Numbered from the stretch's first letter, positions 31,553 through 41,192 are shown. The stretch is 54,028 nucleotides of DNA from Bacteroidales bacterium UBA755 (GCA_002297815.1 DBKH01000058.1:1-54028), one strand, 5' to 3'. Made by a program: numbers and translations. The notes: generated by a model not told the origin, from the letters alone.

Positions 31553-33964
31553 TTAATCTTTGAATATGTACGAAATCACGTCGTCAATGTTCTTGACATA
31601 ATGGAATGTCAGACCTTCGACATAGATAGGCTTGATGTCCTCGACATCCTTGCGGTTGTCCTCGGAGATCACAATCTCGGTGACGCCTGCGCGTTTAGCT
31701 GCGAGAATCTTTTCCTTGATGCCACCAACAGGAAGTACTCTTCCTCTTAGGGTCATCTCACCGGTCATCGCAATTCCTGGTTTCACAGCCTCTCCACGAA
31801 GTGCGGAAACCATTGAGCTCACCATAGTTATACCAGCAGACGGTCCGTCCTTAGGCACGGCTCCTTCCGGGACGTGGACGTGAATGTCCTTGGCTCCGAA
31901 GTCCTCGGATGTCATTTTGGCAAGCTGAGGATGAGCCTTGATGTACTGGTAGGCAATCGTAGCTGATTCCTTCATCACATCGCCAAGGTTACCGGTCATC
32001 GTCATCGCCCCCTTTCCACCACTCACGGAACTCTCAACAAAAAGGATTTCACCTCCCATCTGCGTCCATGCAAGGCCTGTAACTACTCCGGGAGCCTCAT
32101 TGCCTTTCTGAAGATCATGAAAATTGGTCGGCAAACCAAGATATTCCTTAAGATGCTCTTTCTTTATGACTGTCGGATAGGATTCGCCCAAGGCAATCTT
32201 CTTGGCCGTCACACGAGCGATTTTGGCGATCTGCTTCTCAAGGCCACGGACTCCGGACTCGTGGGTATATTCATCAATGATCTTCTCCAAAGCGGCCTTG
32301 TCGATGCGAAGTTCCTTCTTGCCTATTCCGTGCTCCTCTAGCTGCTTAGGCACTAGGTAACGCTTGGCGATCTCCATCTTTTCCTCGGCCAGATAGCCGG
32401 TGACGTTGATCAGTTCCATCCTGTCGAGCAGGGCAGACTGGATTGTGGAGATGTTGTTGGCAGTGGTGATGAACAGCACGTTCGAAAGGTCGTAGTCGAT
32501 GTCCAGATAGTTGTCGTGGAACTCTACGTTCTGCTCAGGGTCAAGAACTTCCAGAAGAGCCGAAGACGGGTCTCCCTTGTAGTCATTGCCGACCTTGTCG
32601 ATCTCGTCCAAAACGATGACAGGGTTGGACGTGCCGGCCTTGTCGATTCCGTTCAAGATACGTCCAGGAAGGGCTCCGACATAGGTCTTCCTGTGTCCTC
32701 TGAGTTCAGCCTCATCGTGCATGCCACCGAGGGCTATCCTGACATATTTCCTGCCCAAAGCCTTGGCGATGGACTTGCCGAGGCTGGTCTTACCGACTCC
32801 CGGAGGGCCGTAGAGGCAGAGGATCGGAGACTTCATGTTGCCTTTCAGCTTGAGGACGGCAAGATATTCAATGATCCTTTCCTTCACGGTGTCCAAGCCG
32901 TAGTGATCGCTATCCAAAACCTTCTTGGCGTGCTTCAAGTCAAGATTGTCCTTGGACATCTCGCCCCAAGGCAAGTCAAGCATAAACTCAATGTAGTTGT
33001 ACTGGATGCTGTAGTCAGGTGAGGATGGATTGTACTTCTCCAGTTTGGCAAGTTCCTTCTCGAACTGCTTTCCGACAGCCTCAGGCCACTTCTTTGTCTT
33101 TGCCTTGGCGCGGAACTTCTCGAACTCTTCCTCTTCGTCCATTCCTAGTTCTTCTTGGATGGTACGAAGCTGATTGTTAAGGTAATATTCCCTTTGCTGC
33201 TGGTCAATGTCACTTTTGACCTTTTGGTTGATTTCCTGCTTAATCTTTAGAAGTTGGATCTGAGTGTCCAGCACCTTGAGTAGCTTCATAGCTCTGACAG
33301 TAATGTCATCTATGCCAAGGAGCTGAACCTTCTCCATGAAGTTTTCTATTTCGATAGTCGTCGCGATGAAGTTCACAAGGAAAGCATAATTGTCAATGGA
33401 CTTGAGAGCACCCACCGCTTCCTTAGGAGCAAAAGACGATGACTTTATGATGATAGCAGCCTTCTCTTTCAGTGATTCTGCAATCATCTTCGTGCTATTG
33501 TCGTTCTCCGGGACAATGTCCTCAATGTACTTCACCCTAGCTGTGATGTAAGGCTCGTAAGAAACCACTCCGGCCATCTGGATGCGCTTAATGCCTTGAA
33601 TGATAGCAGTGATCGTACCATCCGGCATTTCGAGGACTTTCATCACTCGACTTACAGTACCATATTCATATAGATCTTTTTCCGATGGATCCTCAACTGT
33701 GATGTCCACTTGCGGAACCGCTCCGATGAAAGAGTCACGTTTCTCCGCTTCCTTAATCAAGGTTATCGATTTCTGACGGCCAATTGTGACAGGATAAACC
33801 ATGCCAGGGAATAGCACAGCATTCCTCAAAGCGAGAATCGGCAAGACTTCAGGAAGATCAGCCGCCTCCACCTTCATCTGCTCATCTCCCTGCATCACAG
33901 GGATTATGTTCACTTCCGCAGCTCCTGCCGGGAAGAAAATGTCCTTATTAATATCTGTGTTCAT
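31553..33964 (-). CDS. lon: ATP-dependent protease Lon
   Basis: The 803-residue protein has the N-terminal LON substrate-binding domain (LPILALRNAVLFPGMVYPVTIG), a coiled-coil region and an AAA+ module (Walker A LYGPPGVGKTSLGK, Walker B PVIVLDEIDKVG). The Ser/Lys protease domain includes VPKDGPSAGITM (catalytic Ser) and VLPVGGIKEKILAAKRAG (catalytic Lys). It degrades misfolded and regulatory proteins in the cytoplasm. It is transcribed away from the HU gene; the 230-bp spacer shows no heat-shock element that I can identify. Confidence 0.97.
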   Translation of the reverse strand: MNTDINKDIFFPAGAAEVNIIPVMQGDEQMKVEAADLPEVLPILALRNAVLFPGMVYPVTIGRQKSITLIKEAEKRDSFIGAVPQVDITVEDPSEKDLYEYGTVSRVMKVLEMPDGTITAIIQGIKRIQMAGVVSYEPYITARVKYIEDIVPENDNSTKMIAESLKEKAAIIIKSSSFAPKEAVGALKSIDNYAFLVNFIATTIEIENFMEKVQLLGIDDITVRAMKLLKVLDTQIQLLKIKQEINQKVKSDIDQQQREYYLNNQLRTIQEELGMDEEEEFEKFRAKAKTKKWPEAVGKQFEKELAKLEKYNPSSPDYSIQYNYIEFMLDLPWGEMSKDNLDLKHAKKVLDSDHYGLDTVKERIIEYLAVLKLKGNMKSPILCLYGPPGVGKTSLGKSIAKALGRKYVRIALGGMHDEAELRGHRKTYVGALPGRILNGIDKAGTSNPVIVLDEIDKVGNDYKGDPSSALLEVLDPEQNVEFHDNYLDIDYDLSNVLFITTANNISTIQSALLDRMELINVTGYLAEEKMEIAKRYLVPKQLEEHGIGKKELRIDKAALEKIIDEYTHESGVRGLEKQIAKIARVTAKKIALGESYPTVIKKEHLKEYLGLPTNFHDLQKGNEAPGVVTGLAWTQMGGEILFVESSVSGGKGAMTMTGNLGDVMKESATIAYQYIKAHPQLAKMTSEDFGAKDIHVHVPEGAVPKDGPSAGITMVSSMVSALRGEAVKPGIAMTGEMTLRGRVLPVGGIKEKILAAKRAGVTEIVISEDNRKDVEDIKPIYVEGLTFHYVKNIDDVISYIFKD

Positions 33965-34107
33965 AATGTTGTGTTCATAATGTCCGTTTTAAAATGCCAT
34001 ACGCTTCTCACTGCCAAATTGGCAGAAAAACAGAAGCCTATTAAGCAGTCCGAGATATTGTCAATCTCCGTGCCATAAAATTTGGGCAATAAATTTATGT
34101 ATATGAT

Positions 34108-34138
34108 TTTGAATATTAAAAAAATAAGTCTATTTTTG
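34108..34138 (+). promoter_or_regulatory. promoter of the HU gene
   Basis: TTTG (34108-34111), an exact 19-nt spacer and TATTTTTG (34131-34138) fully match the Bacteroidota consensus. Transcription starts near 34143, inside or just before a leader hairpin. Confidence 0.85.
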
Positions 34139-34139
34139 C

Positions 34140-34163
34140 ATCCCCAAACGAACTTTGGGGGAT
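34140..34163 (+). other. hairpin in the HU leader
   Basis: TCCCCAAA and TTTGGGGGA pair around CGAAC at the very 5' end of the predicted mRNA. A 5'-terminal stem like this can stabilise a message; that role is inference. Confidence 0.45.
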
Positions 34164-34196
34164 ATTATGGTAAATCCTAATAAATATTAATAGATT

Positions 34197-34478
34197 ATGA
34201 CAAAGGCAGAAATCGTAAATGAGGTTGCGAAGTCAACCGGAATCGAGAAAATCGCAGTTCAGTCCGTTGTTGAGGCTTTCATGGACACTGTTAAGGACTC
34301 AATCATCAGAAAAGAGCCTGTTTATCTTCGTGGTTTCGGTAGCTTCATCGTAAAGCACAGAGCTAAGAAAGCAGCAAGGAACATCACCAAGAAGACTACA
34401 ATGACCATCCCTGCACACGACATCCCAGCTTTCAAGCCAGCCAAGATCTTCGTGAATGCAGTAAAGGAGGAAAAATAA
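34197..34478 (+). CDS. HU-family nucleoid DNA-binding protein
   Basis: The 93-residue protein starts MTKAEIVNEVAKSTGIEK and carries the HU/IHF beta-arm region with VYLRGFGSFIVKHRAKKAARN, then PAFKPAKIFVNAVK. It bends and packages DNA as a dimer. It has one of the strongest promoters in the window and no GAATAT motifs, consistent with abundance. It precedes the mS38-like and RNase G genes, an arrangement common in Bacteroidota. Confidence 0.96.
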   Translation: MTKAEIVNEVAKSTGIEKIAVQSVVEAFMDTVKDSIIRKEPVYLRGFGSFIVKHRAKKAARNITKKTTMTIPAHDIPAFKPAKIFVNAVKEEK

Positions 34479-34497
34479 TTTTTAAACATCTTTTATT

Positions 34498-34587
34498 ATG
34501 CCAAGCGGAAAAAAGAGAAAGAGACATAAGATGTCTACGCACAAGCGTAAAAAACGCTTGCGCAAGAACAGACACAAGAAGAAGTAA
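34498..34587 (+). CDS. 29-residue mS38/COX24-like ribosome-associated protein
   Basis: ATG at 34498 encodes MPSGKKRKRHKMSTHKRKKR followed by LRKNRHKKK and TAA. Seventeen of 29 residues are Lys or Arg. It matches the short Bacteroidota proteins annotated as AURKAIP1/COX24-domain, related to mitochondrial small-subunit protein mS38, which lies on helix 44 of the small rRNA. It sits 19 nt after HU and before a strong terminator. It is easily missed because of its size. Confidence 0.85.
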   Translation: MPSGKKRKRHKMSTHKRKKRLRKNRHKKK

Positions 34588-34626
34588 AGCGCTTCTGTGC
34601 CTGCCATTTTAGCAGTCTGCTAGAAG

Positions 34627-34662
34627 AAAAAGGCTGACCGGAAGTGCCGGACAGCCTTTTTT
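34627..34662 (+). terminator. terminator of the HU-mS38-like unit
   Basis: AAAAAGGCTGACCGG, loop AAGTG and CCGGACAGCCTTTTTT form a long GC stem with a T-run. Confidence 0.9.
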
Positions 34663-34676
34663 AGTAACATTCAAGA

Positions 34677-34707
34677 AATAAATTGGCGATTTCGCCAAAA
34701 TTTATTT
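34677..34707 (+). other. hairpin upstream of RNase G
   Basis: AATAAATTGGCG, loop ATTT and CGCCAAAATTTATT form a stem ending about 20 nt before the RNase G ATG. Leader structures of RNase E/G genes can mediate autoregulation in other bacteria; here it is only a suggestion. Confidence 0.4.
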
Positions 34708-34728
34708 TATCACCATTGTTATTTCCTT

Positions 34729-36300
34729 ATGGAGTCAGAAAAATCTGAGAAAGATTTAATTGTCGATGTCACATCGACCGAAGTTCACATCGCGCTGATG
34801 GAAAACCATCGGCTGATTGAACTGAACAAAGAGTCCAGCAAGGGGCACAGTTTTTCCGTCGGAGATGTCTATCTGGGAAAAGTGAAGAAGATTCTTCCTG
34901 CGCTCAATGCTGCTTTTGTGGACATCGGTGACAAGAAGGAAGCATTCGTTCATTATCTGGATCTGGGATTCTATTTCACCTCATTCGATGAGTTCGTAAA
35001 AAAGAGCAATCCTAACACTGATCTTGGTGCGTTGTACTCAAGCATTCCGATAGGGCCTATTCTTGAGAAAGAGGGTCGCATTGAGAACGTGCTGAAAGTT
35101 GGCCAGATGGTGATTGTGCAGATCGTAAAAGAGCCGATCTCTACCAAAGGATCACGACTGACTGCGGAAATTTCATTGGCAGGACGTAACATTGTACTGA
35201 TTCCCTTCGCCCAGAAGGTTAGCATTTCCCAAAAGATCTCATCTAAGGAAGAAAAGCGGAGACTTGAGACTCTCGTCAGAAGCATTCTTCCCAAGAATTA
35301 CGGGGCAATCATCCGCACGGCTGCGGAAGGCAAGAACGCTGCGGTGCTCGTAGCTGAGCTGAAGTCCTTAATCGAAAAATGGGAGTCTTCCTGGAAGAAA
35401 ATTGCCAAATCAAAAAGCATTCAACTGCTCTTCACTGAGTACAGCAAGACCACCACTATCCTTAGAGATCTCCTGAACGACTCGTTCTCGAACATCTATG
35501 TCAACAACGAGGCGGTCTATGAGGAGACAAAGAAGTATATTTCCTTGATTTCTCCAGATCAGGAAAAGATTGTGAAGCTGTACAACGGCAAGGATCCTAT
35601 CTTTGACCATTTCGAGGTAACGAGACAGATCAAGAGTTCATTCGGCAAGGTGGTGCCAATGAAGCAGGGAGCCTATTTGGTCATAGAAACGACTGAGGCT
35701 CTGAACGTAATTGACGTTAACAGCGGGATTCGCGCAAAGACCGACAATCAGGAAGAGAACGCATTCGAGGTCAACAAGATCGCTGCAGAGGAGATTGCTA
35801 GGCAATTAAGACTTAGGGACATGGGTGGAATAGTGATCGTGGACTTCATTGACATGGACTCTGGGGAGCATCGCAACGAGCTGCACAAGTACATGCAATC
35901 GCTCATGGAAACTGACAGAGCCAAGCACAACGTGCTGCCTCTCACCAAGTTCGGTTTGATGCAGATCACCCGTCAGAGGATCCGCCCTGTTACCGAGATC
36001 AACACAGCTGAGGTGTGCCCAGTGTGCCATGGTACCGGCAAGATTTCTTCAAGTACTGTAATAGACGAGCAGATCGAGAGGAACATCGCCTACAATGTAG
36101 AGCACGGCAAGACCGAACTCACTTTAAAAGTAAGCCCTATTCTGGGGGCCTACCTAAAGCGCGGTGCCGCTATGCTCTCGGACAAATCCTTCCTTGGGAA
36201 ATGGAAGAAGAAGTACAAGTGTCGGATCAACCTAATTGAGGTGACTGACTACACAGTTCTGCAAAATGAACTTTATGATGAAAAAGGGGACCGACTTTAG
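34729..36300 (+). CDS. rng: ribonuclease G/E family endoribonuclease
   Basis: The 523-residue protein has an S1 domain interrupted by an insertion (about residues 38-125: VYLGKVKKILPALNAAFVDIGDKKEAFVH). The RNase E/G catalytic core includes LNVIDVNSG and VIVDFIDMDSGE (metal-binding Asp residues). The zinc-link CPVCHGTGKI (about residue 430) is present. It matures 16S rRNA and takes part in mRNA decay. There are no GAATAT motifs. Its stop lies inside the terminator stem. Confidence 0.96.
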   Translation: MESEKSEKDLIVDVTSTEVHIALMENHRLIELNKESSKGHSFSVGDVYLGKVKKILPALNAAFVDIGDKKEAFVHYLDLGFYFTSFDEFVKKSNPNTDLGALYSSIPIGPILEKEGRIENVLKVGQMVIVQIVKEPISTKGSRLTAEISLAGRNIVLIPFAQKVSISQKISSKEEKRRLETLVRSILPKNYGAIIRTAAEGKNAAVLVAELKSLIEKWESSWKKIAKSKSIQLLFTEYSKTTTILRDLLNDSFSNIYVNNEAVYEETKKYISLISPDQEKIVKLYNGKDPIFDHFEVTRQIKSSFGKVVPMKQGAYLVIETTEALNVIDVNSGIRAKTDNQEENAFEVNKIAAEEIARQLRLRDMGGIVIVDFIDMDSGEHRNELHKYMQSLMETDRAKHNVLPLTKFGLMQITRQRIRPVTEINTAEVCPVCHGTGKISSSTVIDEQIERNIAYNVEHGKTELTLKVSPILGAYLKRGAAMLSDKSFLGKWKKKYKCRINLIEVTDYTVLQNELYDEKGDRL

Positions 36301-36312
36301 GTCCCTTTTTTC
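36281..36312 (+). terminator. terminator overlapping the RNase G stop codon
   Basis: AAAAAGGGGACC, loop GACTTTA (containing the TAG stop) and GGTCCCTTTTTT form a strong stem with a T-run. Confidence 0.9.
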
Positions 36313-36331
36313 GTATTTGCCAGGTTGGGGA

Positions 36332-36425
36332 GGTCGCTTCGACAGAATCGCATGACAAGGTCGCTTCGACAGGCTCAGCGACCCGTGCTAGCCGGTATCA
36401 GCGGTCGCTGAGCCTGTCGAAGCGA
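36332..36425. repeat. REP-like cluster of three units
   Basis: It holds a truncated unit GGTCGCTTCGACAG (from 36332), a complete unit with GGTCGCT/AGCGACC ends (36359-36383) and an inverted complete unit (36402-36425) separated by about 18 nt. It lies between the RNase G terminator and the end of lnt. Confidence 0.9.
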
Positions 36426-36444
36426 CACACCTAGCGGGCAGTAG

Positions 36445-38121
36445 CTACCTGGTGAAACAACGGACAAGGGTGGCGAGGAGAATTAGGGCGGCCATTAGGG
36501 TGGAGAGGCGACCTATGAAATCACCATGGCGAACAAAGAAGGTCTGCTGGTCACTTAGGCCTACCTTGCCTTTCAGGACTTCCGGCTGCCACCAAGACGT
36601 GTGGGAGACCACATTCCCGGACGGGCCGATGATGGCGGAGATGCCAGTGTTGGCACAGCGGGCGATCCAACGACGGGTCTCAATGGCACGGAGACGGGAA
36701 TATGACAGGTGCTGGACGTAGCCGGGCGTGTCTCCCCACCATGCATCGTTGGTGATCACGGCCAAAAGACGAGCACCTTTACGAACATATCCAGTGCAAT
36801 ACTCACCATAGACGGACTCGTAGCAGACAGCGCAGCCGACCGGGATGGTCTCTCGCACAGTAACATCATCAGTAGCAAGCGAATCTACTGAAACCGAAAG
36901 ATTGGTGTCTGAAACAGCGGTGACCTTGGCACCGGAAGCGTAGGAATATTCATTGAAATGCAACGGTCCGATCTCTTTCTGGCCGATGTTGCGCCCCATC
37001 ACCCCGCCAAGCCAATCGTCTATCCTGCAGAAGAATGCAGGGTAAGGCGTCATCTCCACACCTACAACTAGTTTGCTTTTGTGGAATATCTCCGGGAAGC
37101 TGAAAGCGTCCAGCATCAAGGCCGAGTTGTGTGTTTCCATCCAGACTCCGTCTCCTGCCTGGCGTGCGGTGTAGGACGGTCTGAGAGCCCTTTTCAAGTA
37201 AGTTCTCGAAGATGCACCGACAAGCATGTTAGCATTAGGATGCTCCGACAAAAACGAAGTAAATCGCTTGACAGTAGGACTGGATGACAAATCATTTGTG
37301 ACTACGTCCCACGTAAAAGTCTCAGGCGCGACCAAAAGCACTGGCACACTGTCCTGAATGTCAGCGAATTGACTAAGCAGTAACTCATTCTGCTCAGCCT
37401 GCGTCATTCCTCCGAATTTATTGTACGGATCTATGTTCGGTTGGGCAATGACAACATCGAGGGTTTCATCACATGGCTCCGGCTTCAGGAATAAAGACAC
37501 GACAGGAGGAGCCACAAACAAGGCCAGAGTTCCCAGTAGTGCTGCTGACTTGGCCTTCCAATTAAACGTCATCCAACGACCGCTTGCAAGGGATTCCAGA
37601 ATCCCAAAAACACTGAGATTCGCTGCCCAGACAAGAAGCGAGCCACCAAGGGTACCGGTATATTCATACCATTGAATCCATCCTGTAGTGCGCGCAAAGG
37701 CATTGCCCAGCACGAGCCAAGGCCAACTGATCTGTGCGCTGGTGAGGTACCACCGTTCCCATGCAATCCAAGCGAAGGCAAGGAATATGTACGGAAGCGC
37801 ACCGCTTAACCATTTGCGGCTCCAACGGAACAGGCCGAAGATGAGCGACATTTGAAAAGCGTTGGCAAGGATTGCGAATATTCCTCCGCCCACCGTTGCA
37901 TTGCAGACCCAAAACGTCGTGGTCGCGTTCCAAAGCACAAAGCATAGGTAGTGCCACCAGCAGAAACCTTTCATCTCGTCATCGTCCGCGATATCCTCGG
38001 CCCAAAGTAGTGGCACAAAAGCAATTAACGACAACCATCCCATTCCCGGAACTAGGAACGGAACGCTCAGCAGTGCTGATGAAACAAGCACAAGCAGTAA
38101 TAATGTCAATTTTCTGGGCAT
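36445..38121 (-). CDS. lnt: apolipoprotein N-acyltransferase
   Basis: The 558-residue inner-membrane enzyme adds the third acyl chain to lipoproteins. It has about seven N-terminal helices (ITN-type region such as SWPWLVLGNAFA) and then the nitrilase-fold periplasmic domain. The catalytic triad region is visible: LLVAPETF (Glu), FHKSKLVVGVE (Lys) and GCAVCYESVYGEY (Cys). A last helix ends the protein. It is downstream of the DUF5686 gene (21 nt), as in a DUF4783-DUF5686-lnt unit. Several lipoproteins in this window would be its substrates. Confidence 0.95.
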   Translation of the reverse strand: MPRKLTLLLLVLVSSALLSVPFLVPGMGWLSLIAFVPLLWAEDIADDDEMKGFCWWHYLCFVLWNATTTFWVCNATVGGGIFAILANAFQMSLIFGLFRWSRKWLSGALPYIFLAFAWIAWERWYLTSAQISWPWLVLGNAFARTTGWIQWYEYTGTLGGSLLVWAANLSVFGILESLASGRWMTFNWKAKSAALLGTLALFVAPPVVSLFLKPEPCDETLDVVIAQPNIDPYNKFGGMTQAEQNELLLSQFADIQDSVPVLLVAPETFTWDVVTNDLSSSPTVKRFTSFLSEHPNANMLVGASSRTYLKRALRPSYTARQAGDGVWMETHNSALMLDAFSFPEIFHKSKLVVGVEMTPYPAFFCRIDDWLGGVMGRNIGQKEIGPLHFNEYSYASGAKVTAVSDTNLSVSVDSLATDDVTVRETIPVGCAVCYESVYGEYCTGYVRKGARLLAVITNDAWWGDTPGYVQHLSYSRLRAIETRRWIARCANTGISAIIGPSGNVVSHTSWWQPEVLKGKVGLSDQQTFFVRHGDFIGRLSTLMAALILLATLVRCFTR

Positions 38122-38142
38122 ATAGTCTGCAAAGATACAGCG

Positions 38143-40677
38143 TCAGAACCGGAACTCCAAGCCAAAGTTGAGCACGAAGCGGTTGTCGTGCGGAACTTTT
38201 ACACCGTCTTTCACCTCATAGCGGTGAGTCATTCGCCAAAAGGCATCGATTCGAAGGAATCTGAATATGTTGGTGATGCCTACGCCCATCTCGACATAAG
38301 GCCGATTCAGTTTGCCCATCTTCTCAGGGAAGAGCATCACAGCGGAAGCGTCCTCGCTGCCGACAATTCCGTTGTTCTGCTTGCGTATGGTTCCGTAAGC
38401 AGCTCTTAGCGAGGCCACTTCTCTCCACTGCAATCTCCTCAGCAAAGGAATCTTACCAAGGAAAAAGCCTTTGAAGTTATGCTCCCAAAAAAGCGTTGTC
38501 CAAAGATCAGAGGCGAACTCATAGTAATCCATGCAGGCAAATGAATTTCTAGAAAAAGTGTATGTCCCGTTCCCTTCATGGATCTTAAGCATTGGGTACG
38601 GAACCTCCCCGACAATCGTTCCGGTGTTCAAATCGAACTTTGAAAGCCCGATCGGTGGAATCGGCAGAGTGTAGTGGATTGACAGTTCGGGACGGAAATA
38701 AGAATATTCATTCTTTCCTATTCCTTTAGTGGAGCCGATGAAATCCAATGTCACGACAGGGTACTTTGAGTACATGTAATGCTTCTCGAACGTACCTCTG
38801 GTGACAATCTCATCCTTTGAGAAACGAAGCTGCATGTGAGCCTGATTGTACCCAACGGAATTGAAAATCTTCCCTTCAGGCGAGACCATAGGCACGAATA
38901 TGTTCGAGAATATCCTGCGGCTTTCCAAAGCGATGATCATGTTGAAATTCTGGGACCACTCCTTCTGCCAGGAAAGGGCATAGTCGTTCACCATACTCAT
39001 TTTCTGGCTGTTGGCCTTAGCGAGAATAGAAGACATCAGACTTCCGCTCCCATAAATCGTCGGTCCCTTGCCAAGCTGCATCACATCGTGCTTGTACGAA
39101 AGCATCAGCTTATTGGTAGGCTGGTTGTTGAACATGTACTCGAATGAACCGCCACCTTTCAGCGTCTTATCCTTGAAACCATAGGCGGCATACCCCATGA
39201 GCCTAAACTTCCTGCTGAGCTTCTTAGTTGTCCTGATGCCCAATTGGACACGCCCTCCCTCTAGCTCATTGAAACTGAATAGAGATGAGTACGGACCGAA
39301 TCCGACATATTTCGTGTTGAGAAATCCGTTGACCACCATGTCCGCCAAAGCATAGACATCCTTGTACAGAGGCACATTCTTAATGGAGTCCACCATGTTG
39401 TATATTCCCTTTTCCTTTTCACTCAAAGGGAAAGGTCGTACACTCTGCCAATACCCCTCATCATTGTTGATGACATCTTTGCCCGCCTGGACCTGTGCGC
39501 TTATGTCTTCCTTATCTTCCTTGTAGGAGGTAAAGAAATCCGGATTGGAATAGTCTATCTGACGGTTGCCTAGGAAAGTGACAATCTTCGAGGAATCACG
39601 CATCGTTGGCGAGAAATCCACGTACATCTTGTCCTGCTTGTAGAACCATGTCGAATCCTCATGGCGACAGTTCTCAACATCTATGGTTAAGTCCCTTACC
39701 CAGTTCACATTAGAGCCTTTCTTTAGGCGTACATGGATGTCCCTAAGAGCATATTCCTCTGCATCAATAGACATCTCACCATCGAAGGTTGGAGAGGACA
39801 CCCATTTGGAAGGATGAAAGCGGATTTTGTAGGTCTTGCGACCCTCAATGTTCAAACTATCAACCAGATAATAGTTGTAATATGTCGTACCGGAAGAAGA
39901 CAGAGGGGACGGAATCTCAACTTGGAATATGTTGATGTAGTTATCGTAGAAGTTGGTCTTGACGTACATATTTCCAGTAAATTGCGCCAACACTGGATTT
40001 TTGTCCACACCAGAAATTCTTGTCGCCTTGATTATTTCCCTGTTGGACGGAGGATCCTTCCTGTGATAGTATTTAGATGTCGTCTCTGAGATCAGCACCG
40101 GAAGAAATGGCATTCCGGACACCACGGAGGTGTCCATGTAGTCATAGACAAAATTGAAATCTTTCGGAAGGAATTTACTGATCATCGGACTTTCTGGATT
40201 AGTGACATCAAGTTCCATCTTTGTATAGACGTCACAGTTGTACATCGGTCTCTTCTCCGGATTGTTTCTGAACTTAGACTCTTCTATCTTCCTTAGTATC
40301 GATCGGATGTAACGGTCATCTGGCTTTACGACAGCTGCATTGAGTTCGCTGTGGATCGGCTTGAGGCTGAAATTAACTTCGTTGAAACCGTGCCTTGTCA
40401 CTTTCCGGACCTCCTCCTCATAGCCTAGAATCGAGGCCGAGAGCAAAGACAGAGTGTCTCTTGTCTCTAGAAAAAAATAGCCGTCAATGTCTGCCGACAC
40501 CCCAACTGTAGAGTTCTTGAAGTAAATGCCTGCGAAAGGAATGCCCTCACCTGTAGATGCGTCCGTCACACGCCCCTTGACCTTCGTAGCCTGAGCTGAG
40601 GCATTAGGCAGGTAAAGGGTCATTGTGAGAATGGTTACAGATAGGATTCCTATTATTTGTCTTAAGTTGAACGTCAT
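38143..40677 (-). CDS. DUF5686 outer-membrane protein with carboxypeptidase-like N-terminal domain
   Basis: The 844-residue exported protein has a signal peptide ending NASAQ. It has a CarboxypepD_reg-like domain (about 30-115: VKGRVTDASTGEGIPFAGIYFKNSTVGVSADIDG) and a long DUF5686 region with barrel-like strands ending RFVLNFGLEFRF. This family is widespread in Bacteroidota outer membranes; the function is unknown. It starts 23 nt after the DUF4783 gene and precedes lnt. Confidence 0.87.
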   Translation of the reverse strand: MTFNLRQIIGILSVTILTMTLYLPNASAQATKVKGRVTDASTGEGIPFAGIYFKNSTVGVSADIDGYFFLETRDTLSLLSASILGYEEEVRKVTRHGFNEVNFSLKPIHSELNAAVVKPDDRYIRSILRKIEESKFRNNPEKRPMYNCDVYTKMELDVTNPESPMISKFLPKDFNFVYDYMDTSVVSGMPFLPVLISETTSKYYHRKDPPSNREIIKATRISGVDKNPVLAQFTGNMYVKTNFYDNYINIFQVEIPSPLSSSGTTYYNYYLVDSLNIEGRKTYKIRFHPSKWVSSPTFDGEMSIDAEEYALRDIHVRLKKGSNVNWVRDLTIDVENCRHEDSTWFYKQDKMYVDFSPTMRDSSKIVTFLGNRQIDYSNPDFFTSYKEDKEDISAQVQAGKDVINNDEGYWQSVRPFPLSEKEKGIYNMVDSIKNVPLYKDVYALADMVVNGFLNTKYVGFGPYSSLFSFNELEGGRVQLGIRTTKKLSRKFRLMGYAAYGFKDKTLKGGGSFEYMFNNQPTNKLMLSYKHDVMQLGKGPTIYGSGSLMSSILAKANSQKMSMVNDYALSWQKEWSQNFNMIIALESRRIFSNIFVPMVSPEGKIFNSVGYNQAHMQLRFSKDEIVTRGTFEKHYMYSKYPVVTLDFIGSTKGIGKNEYSYFRPELSIHYTLPIPPIGLSKFDLNTGTIVGEVPYPMLKIHEGNGTYTFSRNSFACMDYYEFASDLWTTLFWEHNFKGFFLGKIPLLRRLQWREVASLRAAYGTIRKQNNGIVGSEDASAVMLFPEKMGKLNRPYVEMGVGITNIFRFLRIDAFWRMTHRYEVKDGVKVPHDNRFVLNFGLEFRF

Positions 40678-40699
40678 GGTTTGGGAAGTAATGCTGAGA

Positions 40700-41104
40700 T
40701 TATCGAATCCTGTCTATCTTCAATTGCTGGATTTTATACCGTCCACCGCAGTCACTGACAAAAATCGTCACCTCAAAAACTTCTCCTCCTGCATTCAGAA
40801 AGCCTAGGGCGTACTTCGAATTGGAGCGCGAAGCAGTATGGCCTATCTCGAACGAGCGAGGATTGTGATTGTCGAAAAAGGCTTTGAGGATTTGCTTCGC
40901 CTGATTTTTGCTGGAGTCGTTGGTCGTGGACATGATTGTAATCTCAAGGTTGTCATCGAACCAAGCTGACAATCTCTCCGCGTCACCTCGTCCCAAATAC
41001 TTTGCTATCGGCACGAAAACATCATAACTGTCAGCGGCAGCTTTGCCGTTGACGCATGACAAAAGCACCGAAAGGACGGTGAATATCCTCACGAAAACCT
41101 TCAT
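40700..41104 (-). CDS. DUF4783-like exported protein
   Basis: The 134-residue protein, starting MKVFVRIFTVLSVLLSCVNG, has a signal peptide. Its small alpha/beta domain (SYDVFVPIAKYLGRGDAERLSAWFDDNLE, then ILKAFFDNHNPRSFEIGH) resembles DUF4783, an NTF2-like family of Bacteroidota. No function is known. The open frame extends to 41230 across the divergent rlmH start, but the signal peptide fixes 41104. Confidence 0.8.
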   Translation of the reverse strand: MKVFVRIFTVLSVLLSCVNGKAAADSYDVFVPIAKYLGRGDAERLSAWFDDNLEITIMSTTNDSSKNQAKQILKAFFDNHNPRSFEIGHTASRSNSKYALGFLNAGGEVFEVTIFVSDCGGRYKIQQLKIDRIR

Positions 41105-41155
41105 AATAAAAGGGTTTTTATTACAAATTCCGAGCCAACTTTCTAAAACTATTTT

Positions 41156-41187
41156 CTTGAATAATAGAGACATCTTCATTAAATTTG
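41156..41187 (+). promoter_or_regulatory. promoter of rlmH (leaderless)
   Basis: CTTG (41156-41159), a 20-nt spacer and TAAATTTG (41180-41187) are present. Only 5 nt separate the -7 box from the ATG at 41193, so transcription should start at or next to the start codon. Confidence 0.65.
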
Positions 41188-41192
41188 CAGAG

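Noticed and set aside
34012..34026. CTGCCAA/TTGGCAG palindrome between lon and HU as a heat-shock operator
   Set aside because: It is short and single and does not match CIRCE or another known heat-shock site; nothing ties it to lon regulation.
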